Below, piece after piece: positions 35,065 to 46,807 of a stretch of DNA of 64,000 bases. A program made the position numbers and the translations under genes. The notes under the pieces were generated by a model. The model did not search any database, was not told the DNA's origin, and saw nothing but the letters and a program-made list of their open reading frames with translations. Within the stretch, counting starts at the first letter, position 1, and every line of letters starts with the position of its first letter. Source of the stretch: Symsagittifera roscoffensis (Eukaryota > Xenacoelomorpha > Acoela > Convolutidae); contig NC_087064.1 of NCBI RefSeq assembly GCF_963678635.1, forward strand, positions 53,960,684 to 54,024,683, in the 5' to 3' direction.

Positions 35065-36206
35065 AAGAATAGATCAAAAACTATCAAAAATTGCTAACCA
35101 ACAGTCCCATAGTCAGTCTTCACCGACATCATCCCAAGATAACCCAACACCACTTTCAACTACCCAAAATCCCCAAACATCTACACGAATTTCCTTTCAA
35201 GATAACCCATATACCTTTGAAGAACGACACGCTCGCTTATCTGAACCACTAGAGCCAGTTCAACGACAAGCACCTCTAAGTGAACCAACATATAACTTAT
35301 ACCCAACATTACCACAAGAATTAAGTAGAATACGAAATCCTAGTCAAAACCAAAATACAGTCGAAATAAATAGACAAATTATACATCCTCGACGAAACAA
35401 AAATTTTCAAACTCCCCGAGTTCATTTTGATATACCCCAATCACCATCACAAAGTACTCCAGAAAACCCCATCGCTATATTACCAGAAACCCCTACGCTT
35501 CTTTCACAACGTAGCACCTCAAGCTTACCATCAGATTACTTAGGTTCAACACCAACATCTGAACAAATACGTGAAAATCCCTTTAACCCTACAAACCAAA
35601 CATCACGACTACCATACTGGACAACACATTCATTTACACAAGGTGAACCAAATTTAATCAATGATCCAATAGATATTTCTACGGATACAACAACATCCTC
35701 ATCACTACCAGAAACATTATCATTACCATCAACACCATCAATCAGCCAGATTTCACCAACACCTTTTTAACTTAAATTTCCCAAATAACCTCGACGCTAG
35801 ATATCGAGAACAATCATCAACAAATATTCCTTTAAGACTAGACTGGAATACATTCACAGCACCTCCACCATTATTTGGACAACACCCAGAAAGTAACCGA
35901 CTCCACAACTGGGCACTAAATAGACTACAATATAGACAAGACATCCACGAAGACATTCGTGATCATAACATCCAAATACTCCAACAAAATAGTCTACAAT
36001 TAAAGTTTGAAATCACGGTTAAATTAAACAACATTACTCAACATCCCTACCCATTAAACCCACCAAATATAACAGCTCAATCACTACCACCACCATTTAT
36101 AACAACTGAAGTAATATACAAATACGACAGATATACAAAAAAGACTATTGGTTACATCACATTTTATAACCCATACTCAGGATTGTCATACACATGTATA
36201 TTCTAA
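35030..36206 (+). pseudogene. Pre-env Ser/Thr/Pro-rich ORF with globular C-terminus, no ATG, one frameshift
   Basis: The first frame runs 35030-35770 (246 codons): a Ser, Thr, Pro, Gln-rich, probably disordered chain with a few basic spots (HPRRNKNF). A second frame, open from 35658 to TAA 36204-36206, carries on the same style and then a more ordered segment of about 130 residues (RLDWNTF, HNWALNRLQYRQDIHEDI, YNPYSG). The two probably were one protein broken by a shift near 35660-35770. No ATG exists, so it should be a spliced exon, and a good acceptor precedes it. Its end overlaps the env ATG (36194) by 13 bases. No family recognised. Confidence 0.45.
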
Positions 36207-38804
36207 AAATATTAATTTTTCTCCAACTCTTTTTTCTAGTAACCTCCAATCAAAACATAAACCCTTCCCCCCGCACAGGACCCCAAAATTTATTAGTAAC
36301 ACATTACGATTGTGAAGAAAACGAACAAAAAACACTACACAAATATGCAATAAATCAAGTATCACAATGCGAAACAGAACCACAAGCCATAGAAACAACA
36401 AATGTAATAGCGACACTTTATTCAAAAGCCCGAGCAACAACAGTTATAGGATATAAATTCACAGCAACATTTTCTGAAAAGAAAGTACATTGTTCACAAG
36501 TCTCTAATGGAAATAAAAACCGACTTGACCACGAATCATTCTACCAGAGTAATATCGAACGACTTTTACATCTCCATCCCGAAGATTGTAAAAACGAGTT
36601 ACTCAGACTAAATATCACAAAAAATAAAAACACAGATAGAAAATTAGTATATTTCCAAGTTTTTTCAGATTCTGTACATCAAGCAGAATTGAAAGATATC
36701 AAGGACATATAAAATTAGATGAAAAATATCCATACAACGGCGCACACGGAAGATTAACTTATGACATACACGATAAACACTGGATACCACATATTGGTAC
36801 AAATAACTCATCAAACTGCAAAGCAGACACAAAAAATAAAGGATATCAAGAAATAATGTTTTTCGATTGGAAAATACAACTCGAAAAAATACAACTCACA
36901 CGCGATTTATCTGACAACACCATGATCTATCAAGGAATTAGATTACCTTGTAAAAACGATCAAGGTTATTGTGACCCTACAACACGAGCACAAGCAACAA
37001 TTGTTTGGTTCCCCGAAGACACATGTACAACATTTCAAGTAGCAAAAATACACGCTCGTATGATAAAATTTCACGAAAAATACTTTATACAGTCCATTCC
37101 ATATGAACAAGTAAACCCATCACGAAAACAAAGTTCTAATTTTAGGAACATACACAATATAGAAAATAAATTGACACGTTTTCAAATATACCAAGAAACA
37201 GAACTTGCATGTAAATACAGAAACCCACTTCACAAAACACAATACTCCGAAATATTAGTTGAATACGAAAAAGGATTCGACATGACCACTGGAAAAATAA
37301 AAATCGACCCATACGCCACAAATCATCCTATAAACGAAGGAACATCATATATACCAGTTAATTTTCAAAAAAGTAAAGGTCAACCTGGTGGACATCTCAA
37401 GCCCTATGACACTAGAAGCACACGTTTACAAGAACTATCACTAATGAATACTGCATATTTCGGTAATATCCACTATGATATTCACCTAGATATGAAATTA
37501 GACTACACAATTAGCCGCATTTTTCAAGAAATGTCACTCTCTGAATTAGAAACACTTCACCAACTATGCGAACTAGAAAGAACACAAATCCTACAATCAC
37601 TTGCACTAGCAGTATTAAAAATACCTCACGCAGGATATTTACTATCAGGAAATAGATCAAATTTTTTAGACTATGAAGGAAACATTTTATGGTTTTATAC
37701 CTGTACCAAAAAGGTATCACCACTATATGTTTTTGAAGATAAACGATGCTATAAAAGAATCCCTATCTTTTATAAGAATAAAGTACATTTCGTTGACACA
37801 CTTTCAAGACGAACCTATTTCTGGGATACCGCAGTCCCATGTGGATCAGAAAACAGCCACAATGTAGTACAACTGAACCCTGATGAAGATAAATATTACC
37901 TTCTTACCCCATATCCCACATTAATGCAATCACTCAAAAAATTTTCACCTGAAAGCATTAGAGCTATTGCTCGAAACCAAATATTGACCTACAATCAATT
38001 GGAATATATTCAAAATCCGATATACAACATCACATTAGAACACAGCAATTCCAAGAATTATTAACACAAATGGACACTATACAAAGACAATCAATTGACC
38101 AAAACTTACGCAAACTTGCCGAAACCGCAGGATTTGCAGATATTTAAACACAAGATTATAGCGGATATTTTAAAGACATTAAAGACTAGATATATCTCAA
38201 AAATATACGACCACAAGATATCTCACCTATAAATATTTTTAGCTTTGTTACACTCAAAAATGAAATTCTTGATTTTCTAGGATGGCCCTATTACATCTTA
38301 GAAAAATTAACTATTTTATACGCAATGTTTAACTTTATAGGATTTCTTTTTTCACTTTTAAAAGGAATCTATAATACATGCGCTATACACACACAAGTAA
38401 ATAGACAAGCAAGTGTAGCACGCATCCTATTTGCAGGATTTTTTGGAATTTTTTCATCATCAATAAACAAAATTCTTTTAGACGCACAAATAAAGGAATA
38501 TAACACAAAAATAGCAACAAGACAGAACACATATGACAAAGAACATAACAATGTAGACATAACGCCTACAGCACCACAGTTACCTTCCCTACCACATAAC
38601 CATCCATTATCACTAGTCCCACGAAATTTTCGAAATTTAGCAATAACACATAATCCAAATTTTAGACCAACCATATCACAAAGTCCCATTCAACATATAA
38701 TGACACATCATTCACTAGATGAAAATACATATGAACAAATTATAGAACAACCCCATACTAACGATTTTCAGTCTCAAAATAATAATTTTTTTAGCCCACG
38801 ATGA
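36194..38804 (+). pseudogene. env: Env-like surface glycoprotein, broken
   Basis: ATG 36194 begins a classic signal peptide (MYILKILIFLQLFFLVTS). The ectodomain holds many Cys (HYDC, QVSQC, KKVHC, PEDC, then DTC, ELACKY, HQLCEL) and N-glycosylation sites. Two C-terminal hydrophobic segments (about 38300-38370 and 38415-38470) and a Pro-rich tail follow. The YDC-to-Cys spacing and a TIVWFPEDTC block remind me of the class III-type glycoproteins of chuviruses and some captured env genes; this is an impression, not a tested match. Breaks: frameshift near 36690-36715, frameshift near 38045-38064, in-frame TAA 38145-38147 and TAG 38187-38189. It would mediate particle entry if intact. The last codons overlap the next ORF as ATGA. 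Confidence 0.7.
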
Positions 38805-40616
38805 GCCGACAACTTGGATACCTACACCGCTCAAATTCCCACCCAACCAACCTCAACACTCCAATTACAATAATTCCACTTTTTGCTTTCCCGCCACTCG
38901 ATTTCCCAACCAATAATATAACATCAGGCATGAATTCAGACACTAATTCACATATCTCAGTTTTATATTCCATCTCACAACTCAATAACCCAGATATTGA
39001 AACCCCTGATGAATTTGCCGACTCTGAACTATCTCCATCCAATAATTTTCAAACCAATCCCTCAGTTTTTTCGAAACCCCCTTTTCAACCAATCCCACCA
39101 AATAACCCACTCCCATCCATTTCTACACCCTCCTATGCTTCACAAGTTACCCCAACCTACTCTTCACTTCATTCAGACCGATCATCCAATTCTCCAGACA
39201 CCCCCCAAATCTCCCAAGAACCTGATAATTTTATCACCTTACAACAACAACCCTTCCACCTTGACACCTCAACTATAAGCCAGATTTCATCAACCATAGA
39301 ATCATCAAACCCACCTACCCCTACACCCTCTTCAGCTTATACCGCATCATTAGCACCATCATCCACACCCACCGAATCATCAATTAGCACTAATAGAGCT
39401 TATCGCACTTTCAAAAGAAAATTCCCAAACCATCCATTTCCAACAAAACCAGGAACAGCCCGTGAATATATTAATCACCCAAATCACACTAACACGAAAG
39501 AATTTTTAGCAATCACCATACCCTCATTTCCACAGTATACTTTGAACACCCCTAACGACACTAACGACACACGTAGTTTTGTAGATGAACACGTTTTAAT
39601 GCCTACACTTCAATGGACATCATATTATCATTTTACTAACTCCCTTTGCCTACCTTTATCGAATACTCACATCGATATAGAAAGAAATCAAAATATGCTA
39701 TATCGACTCACTACACCACTAACACATAGACAATTTACTTATATAGGATATAAAAAGTCACTAAAAACATACACTGCACCCCGAGCTAACGAATATACGC
39801 TAGAATATTACGATCATAACATCATCCGAGCTAACCAAGACCAATTTTTAGATGATGACCGTTTCGCTAACCCACAAATCACAGAAAAAATTTTTCATCA
39901 AAACACCATATGTTTTTACACTCAATATATTTGATCGCAAATTCGACCACATCATTTCTGAAGCACTAACCGACACACAAGCTTACGAAAGTTTTAAAGA
40001 AAAGATTCAATTATTTTCACTAACCTTTCATTTCCTTGCACCACATGAACGAGTTTTGCACTGCTCACACGACATTATGTTACGCACTAAACAAACCCAC
40101 ACCTATACATATTACCGCTTCATACAAAATCACTTTGACCTACACACTCCATCAAGACAACCACACCACCGTTTTCAATTTATTAACTCTAAATACACAT
40201 CACCATTTTTTCTTAACTTCACATATTGCATCAAAGATACTAACCTTCACGGTATTCTTCGCAATTATGATCCCATAACCCAAATGTATATTTTTTGTCC
40301 CATCACGAAGACCTTCAACGCAGAAGAATCCAGACCCTTCCTTATCCCACATGAATTTATTCAACCTATAGAAATCCCCATATTAGAATTCATCCACAAC
40401 ACTAAATATAACCACAAATTATATAATCTCATCCAAAACACACCTTATGAGTTTGCAGTTGCCACTGAAGAACTAAAAACCATTAAAGCACTTCAATTGC
40501 TTTGGCCACTGCTTCAAACTAAAAACATCATTCGCATACTAGCAAAATTACTAACAAATTCCGACATAATCCACGACATCTTCCCCCACGGTTTTTCCCC
40601 GACGACTAACAGGTAA
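38801..40616 (+). pseudogene. Large post-env ORF of unknown function, one frameshift
   Basis: ATG 38801 overlaps the env stop (ATGA). The first frame (38801-39934) encodes about 200 residues rich in Ser, Pro, Thr and Asn, then an ordered part (NRAYRTFKRKFPNHPF, LQWTSYYHF, YIGYKKSLKTY). Near 39890-39934 the sense passes to a second frame that runs to TAA 40614-40616 (blocks FDRKFDHII, TYTYYRFIQNHFDLH, LLWPLLQTKNIIRILAKLL). Together this is about 590 residues. Its last codon spans CAG|GTAAGTAT, a near-perfect splice donor, so the true protein may continue in a later exon. I know no such gene in Ty3 elements and recognise no domain. Confidence 0.55.
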
Positions 40617-40620
40617 GTAT
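40613..40620 (+). promoter_or_regulatory. Consensus 5' splice site at end of post-env ORF
   Basis: CAG|GTAAGTAT, with the exon ending at 40612. It matches the metazoan donor consensus at every position and coincides with the end of a long frame. An acceptor could be near 41014 (CTCGCACAG) or 41655 (CACCTTGCAG). Confidence 0.5.
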
Positions 40621-42157
40621 GACTTATACATATTCTTAACAAATAAATTTAAAATAAAACACTAACCATTCTTTATCCATGTCTTATTTAGATTTTTAGT
40701 CTCCATCCCACGATCATCTACAAAATACACAAAAAAAAAATAAAAATAGAAAACTTCTTCAAATTGTTCAAAACTCTATTAATATTTTGCACAAGCTAAT
40801 TTAAATAAAATTCATACCAATGTAGTAAATTAATTTATAATTTGTTTCCCCACAAGCAGTAAATCTAATAATAATGAAAATTTGTAACTTAATTTTTCCC
40901 AAAAACTAGCAGTAAAATTGAAATTCTATGTAGTAAATTGATAAAACGAAAATGCAGTACTAACCTTTTGATATTTCATTCACTCGCACAAAAATTCTAT
41001 CCAAACTCGCACAGCTCGCCCACGAAGAATTGTTTAAAATAATGAATTTCAGTTTTAAGCTTTCACACTCAACAACTCTAATACAAGATAACACGTTTCA
41101 AACTTTCCTTTAACCCGGTTGGAAAGGAATTATATACTAAACAAAACTAACCAATGCAGCTTACTAAACACCACAAACCATAGAATAACAGCATGACTAA
41201 GAAAAGGAAACCAACGGTACCCAAACCAGATTAACCCAGTTTAAAACTGGATAATTTATTCTTTTGAAGACTATTATAAAGTCTAAGAAAGAAATAATAA
41301 AACACAAAAAAGTCGAAAGACAAACCCATACCAAAAACAATTTGATTTTTGAAAAAAGGACACGACCAACGAAACATAAGAAAAACCACCACAAACCCGA
41401 CATAAAACTTTATCAAATAACATGACCTCTCACAGAAACCGCACGAAATCATACTCCCACTCCTGGCCTAACCCACCGCGCTACATCCACGCTTTGTGAC
41501 CACACTCCTATTTTTAATAAGAGGTACTCAAGGGTGAGTAACTCTTCAAAATAACCAAACTAAAACAAAAAGCTTTTGTGAAAACAACTAACCAAAATTA
41601 TAATTAAAACACCGAACTAATAAAAATTTTATAAAATGTAAATTACACCTTGCAGTATATAGATCAGCATACAACACCAAAGACGAACATCCAAAGACAA
41701 AATGACCCCACTACACTCGAAAAAGAATGGCCAACCACAATCAATATGCCGCCCACAATCACAACTCAAAGGATTTAGAGTGCGACTTGACTTCGCAGAA
41801 AAGGACTTCATTGAACTAGACCAATGACCACCTCGATGTTCAAGTATAAGTACAGATCCGAGTAACCAGGCATCCCCTCCACGCACAATCTCCACGCCAT
41901 TCCCAGACAAGGTCAAACACAAAAGAAGTTCTCTACATGAAACGGAAAAACCTGTCATAGCCAACCATTCTGAAATCAGATTTGAGTTTGTTGCGAAAAC
42001 CCAGTCGTTGTCATGAGAAGACACAACGATTGAACCTGGAACTTCTCTAACAAGAGAACCCAGAAGATATATGATGTTCGCCAAATACCAACGTTCATCA
42101 TCCATCCTTTGAATTACAGAAAGACTATTCTAAAAAACTCTGTAAAACCCGGATGGG
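40617..42157. other. 3' region of copy B before the LTR; possible extra coding segment at 41629-42117
   Basis: 40617-41430 is AT-rich and non-coding. 41430-42117 has a more balanced base composition than the rest of the element. On the minus strand 42105 to 41629 is one open frame of 158 codons starting at ATG. On the plus strand a different frame of the same DNA is interrupted only by two TGA codons (near 41827 and 42016). I cannot decide whether either is real. The final bases GGATGGG (42151-42157) before the LTR are the nearest thing to a polypurine tract. Confidence 0.4.
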
Positions 42158-42567
42158 TGAAACCTGATCTAAACTACATTTTATGATTGGATAAATTAGA
42201 TATTTTACCACTGTAAAGTATTTAATATTAACCAATCACGATCCATCAAACTAACAACCCACTTATTTGTAAGTGCTGAAATTACTTGTAATTTCAGCAC
42301 CAGAGAGATTTGAATTTAACTTAGAAATTAGCTGCCTCTCCAAGAGAACTTCAGCAGCCGCAATAAACCAGTATACCCTAGATCTATTGAGCCTAGCAGA
42401 GACTAGTTAAACAACCTGAGACTAGATAGTATAAGAGTAAGATTAGGATCGGTATTAGACTAAGAAGTTGCACGAATCTATCCGGCCGAAAATAAGATAG
42501 CGTGACGAGCAGACGGTGTACCCTATCCGAAATTACTCTATGAGTTAACCACCTCGGTCCTAACTCA
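42158..42567 (+). repeat. 3' LTR of copy B
   Basis: Starts TGAAACC and ends CTAACTCA at 42567, 410 bp. It is followed directly by CTCC (42568-42571), matching the left duplication. It differs from the 5' LTR at about 8 transitions. It carries the conserved hairpin at 42273-42300. Confidence 0.95.
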
Positions 42568-42571
42568 CTCC

Positions 42572-42792
42572 ATAGACCGAAAATGCTAATCATACAATTT
42601 CATACTCTTAGTCTATGGAAAAATGCTAGTCATACAAATTTCATACATTTTTGCAAAATGAGTTTAATCGAATTTCAAAGGTATTTTATAGTTGTTTTGG
42701 TATCGAAATTGGTATCTCTTCATAAAAAAAAGGAAAAAAATGGTATGAAAAAAAATGCTAAACATACAATTTCCATATATGGAAATTGTATG
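42572..42792. repeat. Palindromic CATACAATTTCCATA repeat, left part, interrupted by the Polinton
   Basis: Contains several partial units of the form ATGCTAGTCATACAATTTC (about 42583, 42612) and a perfect 30-bp palindrome at 42763-42792 (half: CATACAATTTCCATA). The last six bases, TGTATG (42787-42792), are the Polinton target duplication. The repeat resumes at 60799 on the far side, so it was one locus before insertion. The function of the palindromes is unknown. Confidence 0.7.
42787..42792. other. Polinton target site duplication TGTATG, left
   Basis: TGTATG directly precedes the element, whose first bases are AG, and recurs at 60793-60798 directly after its last base. Six-bp duplications and AG...CT ends are the Polinton rule. 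Confidence 0.93.
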
Positions 42793-43026
42793 AGTAGTAT
42801 TGTATCGTGTCCCGGATCCTAAGGGGGGGGTCCTTCCTAAGGGGGGGGGGGTCCTCACGTAAAGCAAAATCCTAGGAAAGGGTTCCTTAGTTTTTGGAGG
42901 ACCCCTATCCTAGGATTTTGTAAATGATCGCAAGTTCCCACCCCTAAAGTAAAAGACTACCTCCTTAGGATCTTGTTAAGCTGAGCTCAACAACCGGGAC
43001 GCGATACAATAATTCCTTCTAATTCC
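42793..43026. repeat. Left terminal inverted repeat of the Polinton
   Basis: About 234 bp that match the complement of 60555-60792. Inside it an 18-bp sequence (TATTGTATCGTGTCCCGG, 42798-42815) recurs inverted at 42994-43011 with one mismatch. Further small palindromes (CCTAGGA words) and two G runs (about 8 and 12 bases) lie between, so the terminus can fold on itself. Confidence 0.93.
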
Positions 43027-43387
43027 TTTTAAAGCGGTCCCTTTTCCCGCGATAATTAAAATTAATCGTCCTAATTCCTGAACTTTTCTTTTTCGTCCTA
43101 GTTTCATGTGGATATCATTTCCTGGCTTTCTTTCTTTTCGTCAAAGATTTGTCATGCTATTAAAGTTTGTTATTGAAAACAAGCCTAAGGATTTCACACA
43201 TTTGTTTGAATTAACACTTGGTTTGCGTCTACTAGTTTATTTGCCTGAAGCTATTTATGTTAAAACAGTGATTGAGCTCAATACGAGTATTTTATTAGTT
43301 GTAAATTGGTAAAAACCAAAACATATACAAGTCGAAGTATAAAAAGGACGAACAGTAAAAATCATCTGAAAATTTATGTTTCAGACT
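43027..43387. other. Subterminal spacer, nothing recognised
   Basis: Lies between the left TIR and the end of the polymerase gene. A 68-codon plus-strand frame at 43106-43312 has no support. Confidence 0.5.
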
Positions 43388-43905
43388 TTAATGTTTATTG
43401 TTTTGGTTTTCTTTGCGCTGTTTTTTAGATGGTCGTTCTTCTGAAGCTTCAGATAAAATAAATGGGTTTTTTATAGAGGGACGTTCACGGACTCGGCTAC
43501 TAGAAGCTTCTTCTTCTTCTTGAAGCTCTGCTTCTGAATAGGGCCGCTGTAAAAATCCCCAATCCGGAAGTGTAAAATCGGGAGAACTGTTATCAGTTTC
43601 ATTGTATGAGTTGGCCCGATCGGTGTCCATGTAAATGTCTTCTAGAAAAGCATTTTCTTCAGCGGCTTTATGGCCAAAGGGCACTGTCGAAATTCCGTCG
43701 AAAAGTAGAAATTGTTTTGAGTCGAATGGTGATAATGCAAGTTTGTTTTGTTTCACTGTCATATTGGTGTGACCTTTCGAAACTGTATTATAGTTGTACA
43801 CTCTCAATGTTTTTCCAGTGAATAATGTGTCCCTGAAGGTTTGGTGGACCAGTTCTCTCTGTGCACTCCGTTTAATTCCTTTGGCACTCAATTTTTGAGG
43901 CCTTC

Positions 43906-44234
43906 TAAAAAGAAGCAAAATTATTATTCTTTTCTACAACGTAGGGGATAGCTTCATTTCACTTCAGCAACTCAATTTATACCGAACAAAATTTGATTCA
44001 TTTTACCAAAAAAGAGCAGAAGACTCTAAATTATGATTAAAAAAGAGGAAAAAAGAGGGAATATGTTGTCAGATAAATCAACGTTTAGGCAACATTGTAT
44101 ATATTGTTGCCTAAATCAGCTAAATGCCCATATCTTAATGCAACAAATTAAGGGTGTAGGTAGGTTGGTGGTGGTAATTTTGTTCTGTAAAAGGTAAGAA
44201 TGGGGGGTGGAAGAGTGGCTTAAATTTTGATTAC
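43906..44234 (-). other. Probable second intron of polB
   Basis: Donor G|GTAATC (from 44234 downward) and acceptor CTTCTTTTTAG (ending 43906). The conserved polymerase sequence stops just before (KPKLYSIV) and resumes just after (KLSAKGIKR). Used as written, the join is one base out of frame, so either an indel is present or a different donor is used. Confidence 0.55.
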
Positions 44235-46807
44235 CATTAAGGACGATCGAATATAGTTTCGGTTTTAGGGCGATGAATTCTCTGATCGGCTTCCCACCAG
44301 TCTCGTCTTTGAACTTCAGCACAACTTTCTTGTTGGTATCCTCGAACAAGAAATGGTCCTTATCGTAATTTGAAAAGTCGAAATCAGCTTTTATTTTCTC
44401 CAAGTCTCGGTAAACGTCATCAGTTTTTATAGCGTAAATAAAACTATCCGTGTCGGAGTATAGGAGTTCCAAGTTTAGATTTGGTTTCATTTTTTGATAA
44501 TGAAACTGAAACATAAAACGCTTGGCGAGGTCTAGGATGGTCGCACCAACTATCATAGGTTCATTCCACAATATTTTTGTTACTGAAAAGCTAATTGTGG
44601 CTAATTGATCGTCAATGATTTGAAAGCTTTTCATTGTGCTCAGAGCTGTTTTTTGTAAAAGTTCTCTCTCATTCCTTACAATCTCCACCTTCTTTTTTCC
44701 TAACTTAGACTCCATTGTCTTACCGAAAGCTGAATTAACAATTAGCTTGTAGAAGTTCTCCTGGAATTTATTTACCGCGGCTTTTCGTAGGCGGGTGTTG
44801 AGGTCGACAAAGGGTGCCATCCAGTGACTTTGGCGGAACTGAAGAACTTTTCCGAGGTGAGTTATTTCCATTCCCAGCTCATGGTATAATTTTAGGGTAA
44901 GGTAGTGCAAAACATAACCTTCTTTAGGATGCAAGGTCTGTAGAAGCTTTGGCACTTTTGGCAGTGTGGTGATTCCCAATTTTCCCAACATGTCGACTTG
45001 CTCGTAGCTCATTGCACCGATGTCCACTACTTCACGAGAGGGGGCAAGGGGGTAATCAGCAAAGAAGTCGTGAAGCTCTTCGGGTATGGTTAAATTGACT
45101 TCAACTATATAACCCCACTCTGAGGTTTCGCTGGTGAGCAGTATGTCTGCCAGACTTTTTTCAACTATTGAAAAATCGTTTAATGGCAAAGGGCAGTGTT
45201 TCATTATACCCCCGTACAAATTGTTTGCATCAATATTGAGGACGTAGCTTGATGGTTCTGAGGGCAAAAAATCGTCGAGGTATTTATTGTTTGCTTTGTA
45301 AAATCGGCGCGAATAGACCGACGACATGCCTCCTCGTATCATTCGCTGCACAAGGTCCAGATGTTCACGGTCCGTTAAGAGTTTCAGTTCGGGCTTACAA
45401 ACTTTTAAAAAGGCGTCCCCGGAATGGTTACTTGCCGTGAAGTAACAGGCGCAATCCAATCCGTATGTTTGATAGCAAACTTCCCGAAATGCTTCGAAAA
45501 CGGAAGCAAGCAATAGCACATCTGTAGTCAAGTACAAGTCGTGGTAATCACCAAGTGAGCCACACTTCAGTTCGGTGAAAACTTTAAGGGCATGATTGAA
45601 CTCGCTTCTTGAAACACTCACATCCCCTCCTGTTAGACTATTTTTCCACATTGCTCGTGGGGGAAGGCGAGTTTCTCGGAATTTTTCGAATGAGTTGAAG
45701 TATGAGTAGGGGTAATGCCCTTTCTGTTTCAACAGACTGACTTTTTCAGGCGAGTGGCCGAGTTTTTCAAAAATGTTCTCCAGCAGAAAAAACTTTTCGT
45801 TGGGCAAATTATCGACAAGTTTTGCCAACGATGCTAGCATGAACCTATACGAATCGATGAACCTCAGATTTTCGTAGAGTTTTTTGATTTTGCCGTTTTT
45901 GTCCGTGTACGTTTTTATATATACTGAGATTGTCAAGGATATATATTTTTCTTCAGATGCGGGTATTACGGAAAAAGTGTTTTCCGAATCTCTTTTTGCC
46001 AGCGCTTTGATTATAAAGTGTAAATCATAATTTGACAAATTATGAGCTACCACTGGAATGTAATTTGTTGTTTTTCTATTAACGTTACACTCATTGTGTG
46101 CCCAACCCAGGAACTTGCTGGTGTAATGGCAATGATCAAGTACCACCTGATCATTGTCGGAAAAATCATTCTCGCATAACCAACAAATTGTAGCATCTTC
46201 CCGTTCCTGGTCTGTTATGCCAGTGAAAGTGTAATATTTCCTTTTTTCTACGTAAATTTGTCTGGCTAACGATTCAAGGGAGCTAATTAGCTCTTCCATC
46301 ACATTCGGTCCTCTTTTAAGCTCAAACTTTAACAGGTCTTTTTTCCCAAATTCGATTACTGCTAACGCGTAGCCGCACGGTTGATGGATTTCAATTGTTT
46401 GCGTGCTAGATTTTCGCGGATCAGGTTGCGGTCCGTATACTGGTAAGAGCAGTGACTCCAAATCAAAGTAGATTACTCTGGGTACGTACCAACGAGCTGT
46501 TAAATTTTTGAACTTGTGGTCATCTTTTCCCGGCTTGGGCATTGTTATGACGACATCTTCGTCTTGGTAGCACAGTTCTTGATGTCTTCTCAGAGTTTCG
46601 AATGAAGCGCATGTGTGGAAACATTTGCGACAAATCTCAGATTGAAATCGGTGCACTTTGTGCCGCACGTACTCGACCAGTTTCTGGAGATCACTTATCA
46701 ACACATAGTGATACTTTGATCCATCTGTCAGCAGCAACAATTCCACAATCAGGCTAGTAGTGAATCTGCTCGATACTCTTATGGGCAACAATTCGCCATC
46801 GTTGTAC

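Larger units (their letters stand above)
23765..42567 (+). mobile_element. Giant Ty3-type LTR retroelement with env-like gene (copy B), 18.8 kb
   Basis: It is bounded by 410-bp LTRs that differ at about 8 positions and is flanked by CTCC duplications. The order is LTR, primer-binding site, leader ORF, pre-gag ORF, gag, protease, RT, RNase H, integrase, small two-helix ORF, Ser/Thr/Pro-rich ORF, env-like glycoprotein, large post-env ORF, LTR. The PR-RT-RH-INT order and D,D-35-E integrase place it in the Ty3/gypsy group. It is about twice to three times the usual length of that group; the extra length is a 1.7-kb leader and about 8 kb after integrase. The sense strand is strongly A-rich. Several genes carry shifts or stops (listed in their entries), so this copy is probably dead but recent. 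I do not recognise the precise clade. Confidence 0.93.

Noticed and set aside
43106-43312. A 68-codon plus-strand frame beside the left TIR
   Set aside because: No motif, no counterpart at the other end, and no context in the Polinton gene order.
45249-45440. Plus-strand frames inside polB, capsid and integrase genes
   Set aside because: Antisense shadows of conserved minus-strand genes.
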